64,000 nucleotides of DNA. It comes from JAUZRW01 sp034437755 (GTDB taxonomy: Bacteria; Chloroflexota; Anaerolineae; Aggregatilineales; Phototrophicaceae). The stretch covers positions 1-64,000 of the forward strand of contig DAOTTV010000124.1 in NCBI GenBank assembly GCA_034437755.1. The letters run 5' to 3'. Within the stretch, counting starts at the first letter, position 1, and every line of letters starts with the position of its first letter. This document shows, in pieces, positions 43,140 to 52,397 of the stretch. A program made the position numbers and the translations under genes. The notes beneath the pieces were generated by a model. The model saw nothing but the letters and a program-made list of their open reading frames with translations, ran no database searches and was not told the origin of the DNA.

Positions 43140-45470
43140 TCACGACTCGAGGCGCACCGCGTTATTGCCGCGTGTCGAGCCATCTTCTGCTTCAAACGGG
43201 AGGACGCGGCGCGTGCCTTCTGGCGGGCTGAGGGGCAACTGTACGTAGAATGTCGCCCCCGGCAATTCTTCCATGCTGTGGCCGGGGCTGTCAGCACGTA
43301 AGCTCCCGCCATGCCCCTCGATAATGCCCTTGGCAATCGTCAAACCGAGACCGGGACCCGCCCCCATGAACTTATAAATGCCGGTCGAGTGCAGTTGTGT
43401 ATCGAACCCACGATAGAACTTGTTGAAGATATAGTCGATGTCTTTCTGGGCGATGCCGACCCCCGTATCCTTGATCTTGAACAACACATGATCGTATTCG
43501 CTGTTGTTGTTGGCGGGCACATACGCCGCCGAGATCATAATCATGCCGCCATCCGGCGTGAACTTGATCGAGTTCAGGACAATATTGCGGATAGCCTGCG
43601 TCATTCGTTGTAAATCGGCATCGACGCGCGGCAGGTCTTTATCGACCGTCGCCTCAAGCGAGATATTGCGCTGACTCGCCGGATCACGCAGGGGTTCTAA
43701 AGCCATCTTGACGATTGTCTCCGGCGTAGTCTGCACGAAGCGTAAATCCATCGCATTCACATCAATCTGGCTCACATCCAGCATTGCCGAGATCAATTCT
43801 TCCATCCGCTCAGTCGAACGCCGCAAGCTCTTGACCATTTTCGAGGTCTGCTCCTCTCTGAGCGCGCCGGCATCGTTCAGGCTGTCGATAATATCGGTGT
43901 ACCCGCGAATCTGTGCGAGGGGTGTACGTAACTCGTGGCTGGCGATAGTGATGAAATCGGTCTTGATCGTATCGAGTTTCTCAAGTTCTTGCTTGGCATT
44001 TTCCAGCCGTTTGTTGAGGACGCGCATGCTATCGTTGAGGTGCTGTAAATCGTCGATCAAGCGCGCACTGCGGAGCGCCGTGCCCACCTGTTGCGCGATG
44101 ACCGTCAGTAATTCAGCATCGGCTTTATCGTGGGGCGTATCTTTGAGTTTACGTCCAGCCGCCAACAACCCGATCAAGCGCCCTTCGGCAATCACAGGCA
44201 CGTAGACACTCAAGCCTAGCGCACGGAAGAACTCGCGCTCTTGTTCATCCGCCATACGAAAAATCGACCCGTACTCAATATCGAATTGTCCAATGGGGAC
44301 TTTCTGTACCGCCAGCGTCGTATAGATGGGGCTATCTTGGCTCAAATATCCAGTGGCTGAGGGGCTGGTGAGGGTTGCGCCACGCTCAAGCACGATGAGT
44401 TCGACAGCGTTTTGCACGCGGAAGCTATTGTTGAGCAAGATCAACGCCGATTTTTGCACGGTCAGGATTTTGTTGAGCGTCTCAGTCGTCGCGTTGACGA
44501 CTTCTTCGAGGCTCGCCGCCCGTGCCACCCGCTGGCTGTACACAGCTGAAGCCATCGCGAGGCTGGGGCGCGTTTGTAGGGATAGCCGCCGGAAGATGAA
44601 CTCGATCAGTTGGCGTGCGGGGACGGTGATCGCGGCAACTGCCAGCGCAATCCCCGCAATAATCAAGACGATCATCGTGCGATCGAGCGCGAGCGCGTCC
44701 AAGAAGTCGAAGCGGTTCAAGAAGTACACCGTCACGAAGAATAAGGCCCACGATGCCGCCATCACCGCGACGATACGCGCTGTAATCAACAGCACATCGC
44801 GCACATCCACCAGACGATGCATGTAGAGCGCGTAGGCACTCATCGCCACCAGCCCAATCGCCACCAGATTGCCGCCCAGCATGATGAAGGTCTCGTTGCT
44901 GGCGATCAGGGTATTGCCGGCGATCATCACGATTGTCGTTAGCATCCAGAACGCATGGCGGTTGGCGAGTTCGGGCATGGTGGCGTTATAAAAGCGCTGG
45001 AAAGCCTGATTCAGCAGATAGGCGCTGGCGACAAGGCCCCCGCTCACCCCAACCAGCGTTGGCAACCATGACACAGCAGTCAGCCAGCGGAACCAACCAG
45101 TGAACGGCACCGTTGTGACCAGCGCCGTCACGATGAACACCACCGCCCACACACCAATCAGACCGCCGCCGACGCGCAAGGCTTGCTGACGCTGGTCATC
45201 GCTTTCCAGCATATCGTAAAGCACGACACTGCCGAAAGCCGCGTGAACGGCAATCAAGCTCAGCCATACGAGTACAGCGCGGTTGAGAGTAGCGCTTAAC
45301 TGCCACGATGGAGGCAACCACTGCACCGCAAAGCTGAGTATGACCGCCCCCCCCAGTCCCATCAACCAGCGCGCCCGCATAGCCTCACGGCGATTGCGCC
45401 ACGCGAGGTATAGGATAGCCGCGGTGAGCAGAATATAGAGTAGAACGAGAAAATTCAGCAATAATGTCAT
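43140..45470 (-). CDS. Membrane histidine kinase with 7TM-like N-terminus and GAF domain
   Basis: The 776-residue protein has about eight to nine membrane helices in the first 300 residues, resembling the histidine-kinase N-terminal 7TM sensor region, then a GAF domain (about 310-480), a helical linker, a HisKA domain with the phosphorylated His in IASHELRTPLAQIRGYTDII, and an ATPase domain (NIVLNSIKFTPDGG, DTGVGIAQKD, GAGPGLGLTIAKGIIEGHGG). No response regulator adjoins; the gene is followed at once by the convergent amidotransferase gene. The signal sensed is unknown. It starts 18 bases after the AlbA_2 gene stop, so both may be in one minus-strand transcript. Confidence 0.93.
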   Translation of the reverse strand: MTLLLNFLVLLYILLTAAILYLAWRNRREAMRARWLMGLGGAVILSFAVQWLPPSWQLSATLNRAVLVWLSLIAVHAAFGSVVLYDMLESDDQRQQALRVGGGLIGVWAVVFIVTALVTTVPFTGWFRWLTAVSWLPTLVGVSGGLVASAYLLNQAFQRFYNATMPELANRHAFWMLTTIVMIAGNTLIASNETFIMLGGNLVAIGLVAMSAYALYMHRLVDVRDVLLITARIVAVMAASWALFFVTVYFLNRFDFLDALALDRTMIVLIIAGIALAVAAITVPARQLIEFIFRRLSLQTRPSLAMASAVYSQRVARAASLEEVVNATTETLNKILTVQKSALILLNNSFRVQNAVELIVLERGATLTSPSATGYLSQDSPIYTTLAVQKVPIGQFDIEYGSIFRMADEQEREFFRALGLSVYVPVIAEGRLIGLLAAGRKLKDTPHDKADAELLTVIAQQVGTALRSARLIDDLQHLNDSMRVLNKRLENAKQELEKLDTIKTDFITIASHELRTPLAQIRGYTDIIDSLNDAGALREEQTSKMVKSLRRSTERMEELISAMLDVSQIDVNAMDLRFVQTTPETIVKMALEPLRDPASQRNISLEATVDKDLPRVDADLQRMTQAIRNIVLNSIKFTPDGGMIMISAAYVPANNNSEYDHVLFKIKDTGVGIAQKDIDYIFNKFYRGFDTQLHSTGIYKFMGAGPGLGLTIAKGIIEGHGGSLRADSPGHSMEELPGATFYVQLPLSPPEGTRRVLPFEAEDGSTRGNNAVRLES

Positions 45471-45488
45471 GCGTCTTCTTATCCAGCA

Positions 45489-47117
45489 TTACTTGAGAAT
45501 ATAATGTGTACCCTTTTTCGACCCGACTTTGATCAGGATACCTTTTTCGACCATATCGACGAGATCAAGGCGCAAGGTTTCCGCCGAGACTCCTTCACAC
45601 AAGTTGCGATATTCGCGATTGGTGATTGATCCCTGCTCGCGAATGTATTGCAGGGCTTTCGCCTGCCGATGATTGGTATTACGCATCCACTCCGGCGGTT
45701 TGGGCTTCTCGCGCTCGTTGAAGAGCGTCACCGCAAAGCTATACGGACGCGCATCGAAGTTCGGCGGTTGATGACCGGCTTGCTCCATGACTTCGATCAT
45801 ACGATCAATCCCTAAGCCTAGTTCTTCAATGTAGCCCCACTGGAACAAGCCACTGACAATGCGCGGATTGCGGCTGAAGTGTTCGTCTTTGATATTTTCG
45901 ATCGTGATGAAGCCCGGCAAGCCCCCCGGCGAGATCACTTCGAGCCGATCGGAATACATCCGCAGTTCGATGCGTCGTCCGCGCAGGCGATAATCGCGGT
46001 GGCAGATAGCGTTCACAATTGCCTCGCGCACGGCAAATTGGGGATACTCGGTGCGTTCTTCGCGCTCTAAGCCTTTGACGACGGCGCTCACCGCCATCTC
46101 GCTCCAGATCAAGTTCCACGATTGCTCGATCAAACGCGGGAGCGGGCCTGTCAGTTCTTCGCGGCGCGTGTAACCGGCTAGCCCACTCTCGCCGCGGGGG
46201 GTAGTGCCGACGAACTTGGCGAACACGACGCTGCTCTGCGGTAGCCATTGCTGGGGATACTCGGTGAAGAGCAAGATACCGGTCACAGTCGGCTTGCCAT
46301 CGTCGGTAATCGCGCCGATTTCCTGTAGCAGATCATCGACCTTACCGCTGAACGGTCGCTTGTTGCGCTCGGCACGCTTCTCCAGATACTCGTCGATCAT
46401 GTCCGAGTTGAAGTCATCGCGGCTGGTGCCGGCGACCATCTCGGCTTCAAAATCACCCGTACTCTTGGCGCTGGCGAGACGTAGAATCTCTTGCCCGCCT
46501 AAGGGACGATTGCTCGCCCCACTGCGAATCAACACGCGCCCGTCAGATAGCGCGTGTAGTTCAATACTGCGCGGGACACGCACCGCATACACCGTGAAGC
46601 TATCATCCAGCTCGTCTTCTTGCTCGGCAGGTGTATCATCGTCGGCGGTCGCGTCTGCCGCGGCATCATCGGCATCGTCGGTATCTGGTTCTGTGTCCGC
46701 GGTCGGCTCGTCAGCGTCGGGATCATCATCCGCAAATAAGTTCGCTGTTTTCGTGGCAGTCTCATTATCTGGTTCTGTGTCTGCTTCAGCATCCGTCGCG
46801 CTCGCTACAGGGACTCCAGCTTCATCGCCCTCGACGAGATGCCCATTTTGCAAGCTCAGGCGCACTTCTTCCCAGCGATTGACGACCACCGGCGGATTAT
46901 AGAGATCGTCGGCTTCTTTCATCGCTTTGTCGACATCATCGCCGTTGACACCGGCAGACGTTTGGTCACCGTCAGCAGTTAACCCGATGATAATCGTTCC
47001 GCCCTCGGTGTTGGCGAAGGCGACGAGCGTCTCTGCAATTGTCTGCGGGTCGGGCGTTTCCAAAAATGCGATGCGCGGACCCTGTCCTTCTTTAATCAGA
47101 TTGAGATTAATCATCAT
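45489..47117 (-). CDS. AlbA_2/Schlafen-like ATP-binding transcriptional regulator with acidic insertion
   Basis: The 542-residue protein has the AlbA_2 (Schlafen AAA_4) domain at its N-terminus (FLETPDPQTIAETLVAFANT, then EGGTIIIGL), the GASNRPL element, and the C-terminal helicase-like ATP-binding part with ERTEYPQFAVREAIVNAICH, RDYRLRG and RIELRMYSDRLEVISPGGLP, typical of COG2865-type proteins, ending in a winged helix (EQGSITNREYRNLCEGVSAE). Residues 97-172 are an extra run rich in Asp, Glu, Ala and Thr that splits the AlbA_2 domain. ATG at 47117 is preferred to a TTG 12 codons earlier. Members are nucleic-acid or ATP-binding regulators of uncertain role. Confidence 0.85.
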   Translation of the reverse strand: MMINLNLIKEGQGPRIAFLETPDPQTIAETLVAFANTEGGTIIIGLTADGDQTSAGVNGDDVDKAMKEADDLYNPPVVVNRWEEVRLSLQNGHLVEGDEAGVPVASATDAEADTEPDNETATKTANLFADDDPDADEPTADTEPDTDDADDAAADATADDDTPAEQEDELDDSFTVYAVRVPRSIELHALSDGRVLIRSGASNRPLGGQEILRLASAKSTGDFEAEMVAGTSRDDFNSDMIDEYLEKRAERNKRPFSGKVDDLLQEIGAITDDGKPTVTGILLFTEYPQQWLPQSSVVFAKFVGTTPRGESGLAGYTRREELTGPLPRLIEQSWNLIWSEMAVSAVVKGLEREERTEYPQFAVREAIVNAICHRDYRLRGRRIELRMYSDRLEVISPGGLPGFITIENIKDEHFSRNPRIVSGLFQWGYIEELGLGIDRMIEVMEQAGHQPPNFDARPYSFAVTLFNEREKPKPPEWMRNTNHRQAKALQYIREQGSITNREYRNLCEGVSAETLRLDLVDMVEKGILIKVGSKKGTHYILK

Positions 47118-47294
47118 TGACGTTTCGCTAAGTTCGACCCCATATTGGGACAAAATTGTAACATATTTTGAGATCGTCTGTACATTTGCTCAATTCGATT
47201 GGGTATCATATCATTATTTTAACAACAATATCGGATTATGGGGTAATTTCCTATCACAATTTCCCAACTTATCCCAAATTGGACAAGATAGACG

Positions 47295-48317
47295 ATGTTT
47301 CACTTTCGCACATTATTAAATCTCACCGGCGATCATCTGCACACGCTGCCCTTAGTGGTGCTGTACCTGACTGATGGCTGTAACAGTCGCTGTCGTACCT
47401 GCGACATCTGGCAGAATCCACGCCGTAACATGCCGCTGGCACTAGTCGATCAGATTGTCAGCGAGTGTGACGCGCTCGGCGTGCGCTGGGTGCTATTGAG
47501 CGGCGGCGAAGCGATGCAACACCCACACTGGCCGCACATCGCCCGCCAATTTCGCGCGCGCGGCATCCACGTCATGTTGCTGACCAACGGCTTGAACTTA
47601 CGCAAGCAAGCCGAGGAGGTGCGTGCGAGCGTCGATGAAGTTATTGTGAGCCTCGACGCGGGCCATGCCGCCAGCTATCATCACATTCGCGGGGTCGATG
47701 CTTTTGATCTGGTGCTAGCGGGCATTGCAGAAGTACGCCGTGCCGGTCTGCCGGTCACAACCCGCACGACAATCCAGCGCGATAACTTCCGCGAGATGCC
47801 GCAGATCATTGATGTCGCGCTCGCGCATGATGTCAACACGATCAGCTTTCTCGCCGTCGATGTCAGCAACCCGGTTGCCTTCGGCAATCGCACGGGTGAT
47901 AGCGCCGATGATGCGCTCTCGCTGGCAGACGTTGAGGCATTAGACGCGCTGATTGACACGCTGGCAACCCAGCACGCGGATGCCTTCGCACAGGGGCGCA
48001 TTGCCGAGTCACCGGCGAAGCTCAAGCGGATTCTCGTGCGACACTTTCAGTCGATGCACGGCACTGCCGAGCCAATCGCGCCGCCCTGCAACGCGCCACA
48101 CTTCAGCACGGTGATCGAAGTCGATGGACGACTGCGCCCGTGTTACTTTTTGCCAACTTATGGACGCTTACGACCGAATGGTGAATCGCTGTCACAGGCG
48201 ATTAACTGGCAGGCGGCGCAGGATTTACGACGCGCCTACCGCACCGGACAGCGTCAGGAATGCACACAATGTGTGTGTCCCCTGCATAAGGGCGCACGCC
48301 AGTTGCTAGGGATATGA
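47295..48317 (+). CDS. Radical SAM protein with SPASM-like C-terminus
   Basis: The 340-residue protein has the radical SAM cluster motif CNSRCRTC (Cys29, Cys33, Cys36), the GGE-like motif in LLSGGEAMQHP, and a C-terminal cysteine-rich part (LRPCYFLPTYG, QECTQCVCPLHKG) that may bind further iron-sulfur clusters as in SPASM or twitch proteins. Such proteins modify peptides or mature enzymes, or act in cofactor and lipid synthesis; the exact reaction cannot be read. It opens a plus-strand group with a membrane protein, a methyltransferase and an epimerase. The upstream 177-base gap is AT-rich, with inverted fragments of TTGGGACAA and TTGTCCAATT. Confidence 0.87.
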   Translation: MFHFRTLLNLTGDHLHTLPLVVLYLTDGCNSRCRTCDIWQNPRRNMPLALVDQIVSECDALGVRWVLLSGGEAMQHPHWPHIARQFRARGIHVMLLTNGLNLRKQAEEVRASVDEVIVSLDAGHAASYHHIRGVDAFDLVLAGIAEVRRAGLPVTTRTTIQRDNFREMPQIIDVALAHDVNTISFLAVDVSNPVAFGNRTGDSADDALSLADVEALDALIDTLATQHADAFAQGRIAESPAKLKRILVRHFQSMHGTAEPIAPPCNAPHFSTVIEVDGRLRPCYFLPTYGRLRPNGESLSQAINWQAAQDLRRAYRTGQRQECTQCVCPLHKGARQLLGI

Positions 48318-48327
48318 CGCAATCATC

Positions 48328-48801
48328 ATGTGGGGATATATTTTAGCCGGTCTGTTCATCGCGTGCATCGTCATGACGATGCGTGCGTTTCTGGTCGTCA
48401 TCGGCGCGTATAAAGACCCGATTTTATCCAGCTTCGAGCATTATGGCGAAGAGCGTATCTTCAGCCCGCTCTATAGCCTGCTCGGTTGGATGGCGCTCAG
48501 CGTATACCTGAGCCTGTATTTTCTGGTGGCGCCCGGGCTGGCGTTCGGCATTGGGGTTGTGTTTGTCCTGCCGATTATCTCACTGCGCGATTACATCACC
48601 GAAGGCTTGCAACGCTATCGCTGGACGATGTGGATGTTTCCACGCTGGTATGCCGATCTCGCCCAGCGCACCGACCGCGAAGAACGCCGTCGCATCGCCT
48701 ATCTGTGGTTACGCTTGCCCCTGCGAACGCGCCTGCTGTACAACACGCAGACGGTCTTCTTTCGGCATTGGGTCGATCAAGTCTTGCTGACGATCGCCTG
48801 A
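48328..48801 (+). CDS. Membrane protein, 157 aa, about three helices
   Basis: Hydrophobic segments are at about residues 3-26 (WGYILAGLFIACIVMTMRAF) and 48-88 (LGWMALSVYLSLYFLVAP and IGVVFVLPIISL), followed by a basic cytosolic domain with several Arg and Trp (RWTMWMFPRWYADL). No family was recognised. It begins 10 bases after the radical SAM gene and its stop overlaps the methyltransferase ATG by one base, so the three form one operon. Confidence 0.75.
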   Translation: MWGYILAGLFIACIVMTMRAFLVVIGAYKDPILSSFEHYGEERIFSPLYSLLGWMALSVYLSLYFLVAPGLAFGIGVVFVLPIISLRDYITEGLQRYRWTMWMFPRWYADLAQRTDREERRRIAYLWLRLPLRTRLLYNTQTVFFRHWVDQVLLTIA

Positions 48802-49445
48802 TGCGCTGGTTTCGTCGTTGGTTCCGTCGTCCGCTCCGCACGTTGCCGAGCCAGACCGCCTATGCGCTCTGGGCACAGTCCTATCCCGCACAAGCCCACA
48901 ACCGCCTGATGCAAATCGAACAAGAGGCGATGCTCGCCCGCCTGCCGGATGTACGCGGTCGCGTCGTGCTTGATCTCGCCTGTGGCACCGGACGTTATGG
49001 CATCCTCGCCCGCACACGCGGCGCGGCACAGGTCATCGGGTGCGATAACAGCTTGCCGATGCTACGCCACGCCGACATCGATCAGACCGCCCTCGCGCCC
49101 CTCACCCACCTGCCACTCGCGAGCGGTACGATCGACCTTGTGTTGTGCGGCCTCGCCTTCGGGCATATCGCTAGCATTCGCCCGGCCCTTGCCGAGATAC
49201 GCCGTGTTCTTGCGCCGGACGGTATCGCGCTCATCAGCGACTTGCACCCGTTTCAGGCGTTAAGTGGGGCCGAGCGCACATTTATCGCTGAGGATGGTAC
49301 GGCTTATGCTGTTGAGCATCATATCCACCTCATCAGCGATTATATCACCGCCGCCCACACCGTCGGTTTGACCATCACTGACCTTGCCGAACCGCGCCAC
49401 GAGACATATCCGGTCGTGTTGATTTTGTGCTTACAGCCGGCTTGA
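48801..49445 (+). CDS. SAM-dependent methyltransferase
   Basis: The 214-residue protein starts with a basic, aromatic stretch (MRWFRRWFRRPLRTLPSQ) and has the class I methyltransferase core: SAM loop VVLDLACGTGRYGILA, acidic strand 2 in QVIGCDNSLPML, and the post-motif region LAFGHIASIRPALAEIRRVL, resembling the Methyltransf_11/UbiE-like group. The substrate could be a lipid, a quinone or a small molecule. The start overlaps the stop of the previous gene (TGATG), which rules out the longer frame through that gene. Confidence 0.85.
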   Translation: MRWFRRWFRRPLRTLPSQTAYALWAQSYPAQAHNRLMQIEQEAMLARLPDVRGRVVLDLACGTGRYGILARTRGAAQVIGCDNSLPMLRHADIDQTALAPLTHLPLASGTIDLVLCGLAFGHIASIRPALAEIRRVLAPDGIALISDLHPFQALSGAERTFIAEDGTAYAVEHHIHLISDYITAAHTVGLTITDLAEPRHETYPVVLILCLQPA

Positions 49446-49535
49446 GCTTGACGAAATCGCTCAGCCCTTGATGTTCGAGCGTGTGGGGTATACATTACCC
49501 GCCATTACTCAGCCGATTCATCAGGACATAATTGC

Positions 49536-50528
49536 ATGGAACAGCCAGCGAAACAACTCACCTACCTCATCACCGGCGGCGCGGGCTTCATCGGCTCGCA
49601 TCTGTCGGATTTACTGATCGCACAGGGGCATAAAGTCAACGTGATCGATAATCTATCGACCGGACGGATCGAGAATATCCAGCACCTGCGCGATCATCCT
49701 GATTTCGCCTTCGCCCGCACCGATATTAACGATGCCATCGTGCTCGATCGTCTTGCCTCGCAATCGGATGTCATCGTGCATCTCGCGGCGGCGGTCGGGG
49801 TTAAGCTAGTCGTTGAGCGCCCCGTTCACACGATCGAGACCAACATCATGGGTACTGAAGCTGTCCTCAAAGCCGGTTTGCGTTACAATCGGCGCGTGTT
49901 GATTGCCAGCACATCAGAAGTCTACGGCAAAGGCGCGAAACTACCCTTTGCTGAAGAAGACGACGTGCTACTAGGCGCGACCAGCAAGAGTCGCTGGGGC
50001 TATGCCGCCAGCAAAATGGTCGATGAATTTCTGGCGCTGGCATATCAGCGCGAGTTCGGCTTAGAGGTCGTGCCCTTTCGCCTGTTCAACACGGTTGGGC
50101 CGCGCCAGACGGGACATTACGGGATGGTCATCCCGCGCTTCGTGCGCCAAGCTCTGAGCAACGAGCCGATCACGGTCTACGGCGATGGTCAGCAAAGCCG
50201 CTGTTTTTGCGACGCTCGCGACGTGGTACAAGCCTTGGTGGGCTTAGCAACGCATCCCGCGGCACAAGGGCAATTGTTCAATATCGGCGCAACACAGGAG
50301 ACGACCATCCTCGAACTTGCAGAGCGCATCCGTGATATGACTGATAGCCCCTCTACGATCGAGATGATTCCGTATAGCGAAGCCTATGCGCCGGGCTTTG
50401 AGGATATGCGGCGGCGTGTGCCCAGCATCGATCGCATTCACGATCTGATCGGCTGGCAACCGACGCGCTCGCTCGATGATATTTTGAGCAGTGTGATCGA
50501 CCACGAACAGCAACGACTCTATCCGTGA
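49536..50528 (+). CDS. NAD-dependent nucleotide-sugar epimerase/dehydratase
   Basis: The 330-residue extended SDR enzyme has the GxxGxxG NAD motif (LITGGAGFIGSHL), the YxxxK catalytic pair (WGYAASKMVDEF) and the family segments FRLFNTVGPRQTGHYGMVIP and VYGDGQQSRCF. Size and motifs fit UDP-glucose 4-epimerase, UDP-glucuronate decarboxylase or dTDP-glucose dehydratase groups; the exact sugar is not decided. It follows the methyltransferase gene by 90 bases on the same strand and may be cotranscribed. Confidence 0.88.
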   Translation: MEQPAKQLTYLITGGAGFIGSHLSDLLIAQGHKVNVIDNLSTGRIENIQHLRDHPDFAFARTDINDAIVLDRLASQSDVIVHLAAAVGVKLVVERPVHTIETNIMGTEAVLKAGLRYNRRVLIASTSEVYGKGAKLPFAEEDDVLLGATSKSRWGYAASKMVDEFLALAYQREFGLEVVPFRLFNTVGPRQTGHYGMVIPRFVRQALSNEPITVYGDGQQSRCFCDARDVVQALVGLATHPAAQGQLFNIGATQETTILELAERIRDMTDSPSTIEMIPYSEAYAPGFEDMRRRVPSIDRIHDLIGWQPTRSLDDILSSVIDHEQQRLYP

Positions 50529-50542
50529 GCGCGGGATGCCCG

Positions 50543-51586
50543 TTAATTGAAGTAGGTGTTGGAGATTTGGTAAATCTCGACCGCGCCCTTGCGTCCCTTG
50601 ACGGCAACATCGCCGCGTGAGCGCCCAAAGACGAAATCTTGCGTACTCTCGAAAACCATTGCCGAGACCAGAATCTGCCCGTCATCCGCCAGGCCCTGCA
50701 AGCGTGCTGCCACGTTGACGGTATCACCCACCGCCGTGAAGTCCATCAAGTTCTCTGAGCCGACGTTGCCGACCACCGCCATACCGGTGTGAATGCCGAA
50801 GTTGATCTTCATGCGGTGGGCTTCTGGCAATTTCTGGTTGAACCAGTATAGTTCATCCTGAATGTGGAGCGCGGTCTTCACGGCGCGGGCAATGTGGTCA
50901 TCCTGGAGAACGGGCGTGTTGTAGAGCGCCATCAAGCCATCGCCCAAAAACTTATCAATTGTGCCGCCGTATTGTAGGACGATCTTCACAGTGAAGGTAT
51001 GATACGAATTGAGCAATTGCAACAGTAATTCGGGCTGGGTATGCTCCGAAAGCGAGGTGAAGCCTTCTAAATCGGCGAAGAGGACGGTAATCGGTTGCAG
51101 CTTACCACCGAGCCGCACTTGGTCGGGATTCTTGAGCAATTGCTCGACAACGGGTTGCGCGACAAAGCGCGAGAACGTCGCTTTCAAATGCTCTTGACGC
51201 GAGCGCAAATCATCACTGACCGCTTTGCTCCGAATACTGCGATCGACACGCGCCATCAATTCGCGCGGACTGTAGGGTTTGGTCAGGTAATCATCAGCGC
51301 CGGCGGCTAAACCTTGTACGCGGCTATCGACATCGGATTGTGCGGTGAGCATAATCACCGGAATCGTGCGGGTCGTGTCGTCTGCTTTCAGTTGCTTACA
51401 GACTTCAAAGCCACTCATGCCGGGCATATTGACATCCAACAGAATCAAATCGGGCATTTGCTCGCTGACGATTTTCAGACTATCAGCACCGTTCATTGCC
51501 TCTAGCACGACGTATCCGCCGATTTCCAGCACATCGCGCACCAGTTCGATGTTATCTCGATTATCATCCACCACGAGGATTTTCAT
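50543..51586 (-). CDS. Receiver-domain class III adenylate/guanylate cyclase
   Basis: The 347-residue protein has a receiver domain (acceptor Asp51, conserved Lys103) and a C-terminal class III cyclase domain. Metal-binding Asp172 (VLFADLEGF) and Asp216 (KFLGDGLMA) are present, as is Lys212, and the transition-state residues Asn291 and Arg295 (NVAARLQ). Catalytic activity is therefore expected; cAMP or cGMP specificity is not settled, since the residues around TAVGD vary. The ATG at 51586 has AGTAGG upstream. It follows a CheY-like gene by only 7 bases, so the pair is cotranscribed, and the CheY partner may share the same kinase. Confidence 0.92.
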   Translation of the reverse strand: MKILVVDDNRDNIELVRDVLEIGGYVVLEAMNGADSLKIVSEQMPDLILLDVNMPGMSGFEVCKQLKADDTTRTIPVIMLTAQSDVDSRVQGLAAGADDYLTKPYSPRELMARVDRSIRSKAVSDDLRSRQEHLKATFSRFVAQPVVEQLLKNPDQVRLGGKLQPITVLFADLEGFTSLSEHTQPELLLQLLNSYHTFTVKIVLQYGGTIDKFLGDGLMALYNTPVLQDDHIARAVKTALHIQDELYWFNQKLPEAHRMKINFGIHTGMAVVGNVGSENLMDFTAVGDTVNVAARLQGLADDGQILVSAMVFESTQDFVFGRSRGDVAVKGRKGAVEIYQISNTYFN

Positions 51587-51593
51587 GGTCAAC

Positions 51594-51962
51594 CTACTCT
51601 ACGTATTCGGTTAATTTAACCGCCAACTCTTGCAGGTTAATCGGTTTCGAGATGTAATCATCACAGCCGGCTTCTAGCGCCCGTTCTTTATCGCCGACCA
51701 TTGCATGAGCAGTCAGCGCGATGATCGGGATATGTTGCAAGCGATCATTCGCTTTGATGGTGCGCGTGGCTGTCCAGCCATCCATGCGTGGCAAGGACAA
51801 ATCCATCAGGATCAAATCCGGCACTTCTTCCTGTGCGACTTCGACCCCGTGTACGCCGTCCGTCGCCTGCAACACGTCATAATCCAGCGACAGCAATACA
51901 TCCACGATGAGCGTCATATTATCTTGATTGTCTTCGACAACTAATATTTGACTACCCGACAC
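51594..51962 (-). CDS. Single-domain CheY-like response regulator
   Basis: The 122-residue protein is a bare receiver domain: acidic pocket in ILVVEDNQDNM, acceptor Asp in LILMDLSLPRMDG, Thr/Ala switch in IIALTAHAM, and Lys in YISKPINLQ. The sequence resembles receivers fused to hybrid kinases. It is transcribed as the first gene of a pair with the receiver-cyclase gene. The 117-base gap upstream was not seen to hold a clear promoter. Confidence 0.93.
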   Translation of the reverse strand: MSGSQILVVEDNQDNMTLIVDVLLSLDYDVLQATDGVHGVEVAQEEVPDLILMDLSLPRMDGWTATRTIKANDRLQHIPIIALTAHAMVGDKERALEAGCDDYISKPINLQELAVKLTEYVE

Positions 51963-52079
51963 AACGTTAGCTCCTTGTTAGAACCAGACCCACAGGCATA
52001 GTTTAACACAGTCTTATGATGATGGCGCAGGTAAATTGCGTTAGTGAACATAAACTTTGACGCTCATGCTCTGCCCGCC

Positions 52080-52397
52080 TCATGATGACGTATAGTGTGT
52101 AGGCGGTTGGGTATCGTCATCAGTCGGCAGAGGCGGGCGATAGGGCGTGCTAGTCGTATCTGATCGCGGGCGCGCCGCGCCGGTCATCATCTCGTCCACA
52201 ATATCGATGATCGCACGATCCCACGCGACGTAATCGCAGGCATCACAGTTATAAGACCGAGCATCCGGAATCGTGAACAGATGCCCGCGAAACAATTGCA
52301 AATAGGGGCGCAACTCAGTACGCACGCGCCCGACATGGCATTGTGGGCAGGCCTCATACGCCGCGTGTGATTGGTCATCGTCAGCAAAATGAAACAT
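52080..52397 (-). CDS. Zinc-ribbon protein, YgiT-type-like, 105 aa
   Basis: The small protein has a CxxC pair near the N-terminus (EACPQCHVGRV) and a second pair (YNCDACDYVAWD), which would bind one zinc ion, then an acidic helix and a Pro/Thr-rich tail. The pattern resembles YgiT-type zinc fingers. The ATG at 52397 overlaps the stop codon of the upstream signal peptidase gene (TGATG) and has GAGGGA ahead, so it belongs to the signal peptidase operon. Function unknown. Confidence 0.7.
   Translation of the reverse strand: MFHFADDDQSHAAYEACPQCHVGRVRTELRPYLQLFRGHLFTIPDARSYNCDACDYVAWDRAIIDIVDEMMTGAARPRSDTTSTPYRPPLPTDDDTQPPTHYTSS

Noticed and set aside
48486..48800. N-terminal extension of the methyltransferase frame through the membrane protein gene
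   Set aside because: The membrane protein is read in another frame there, and the TGATG overlap at 48799-48803 gives the proper start.
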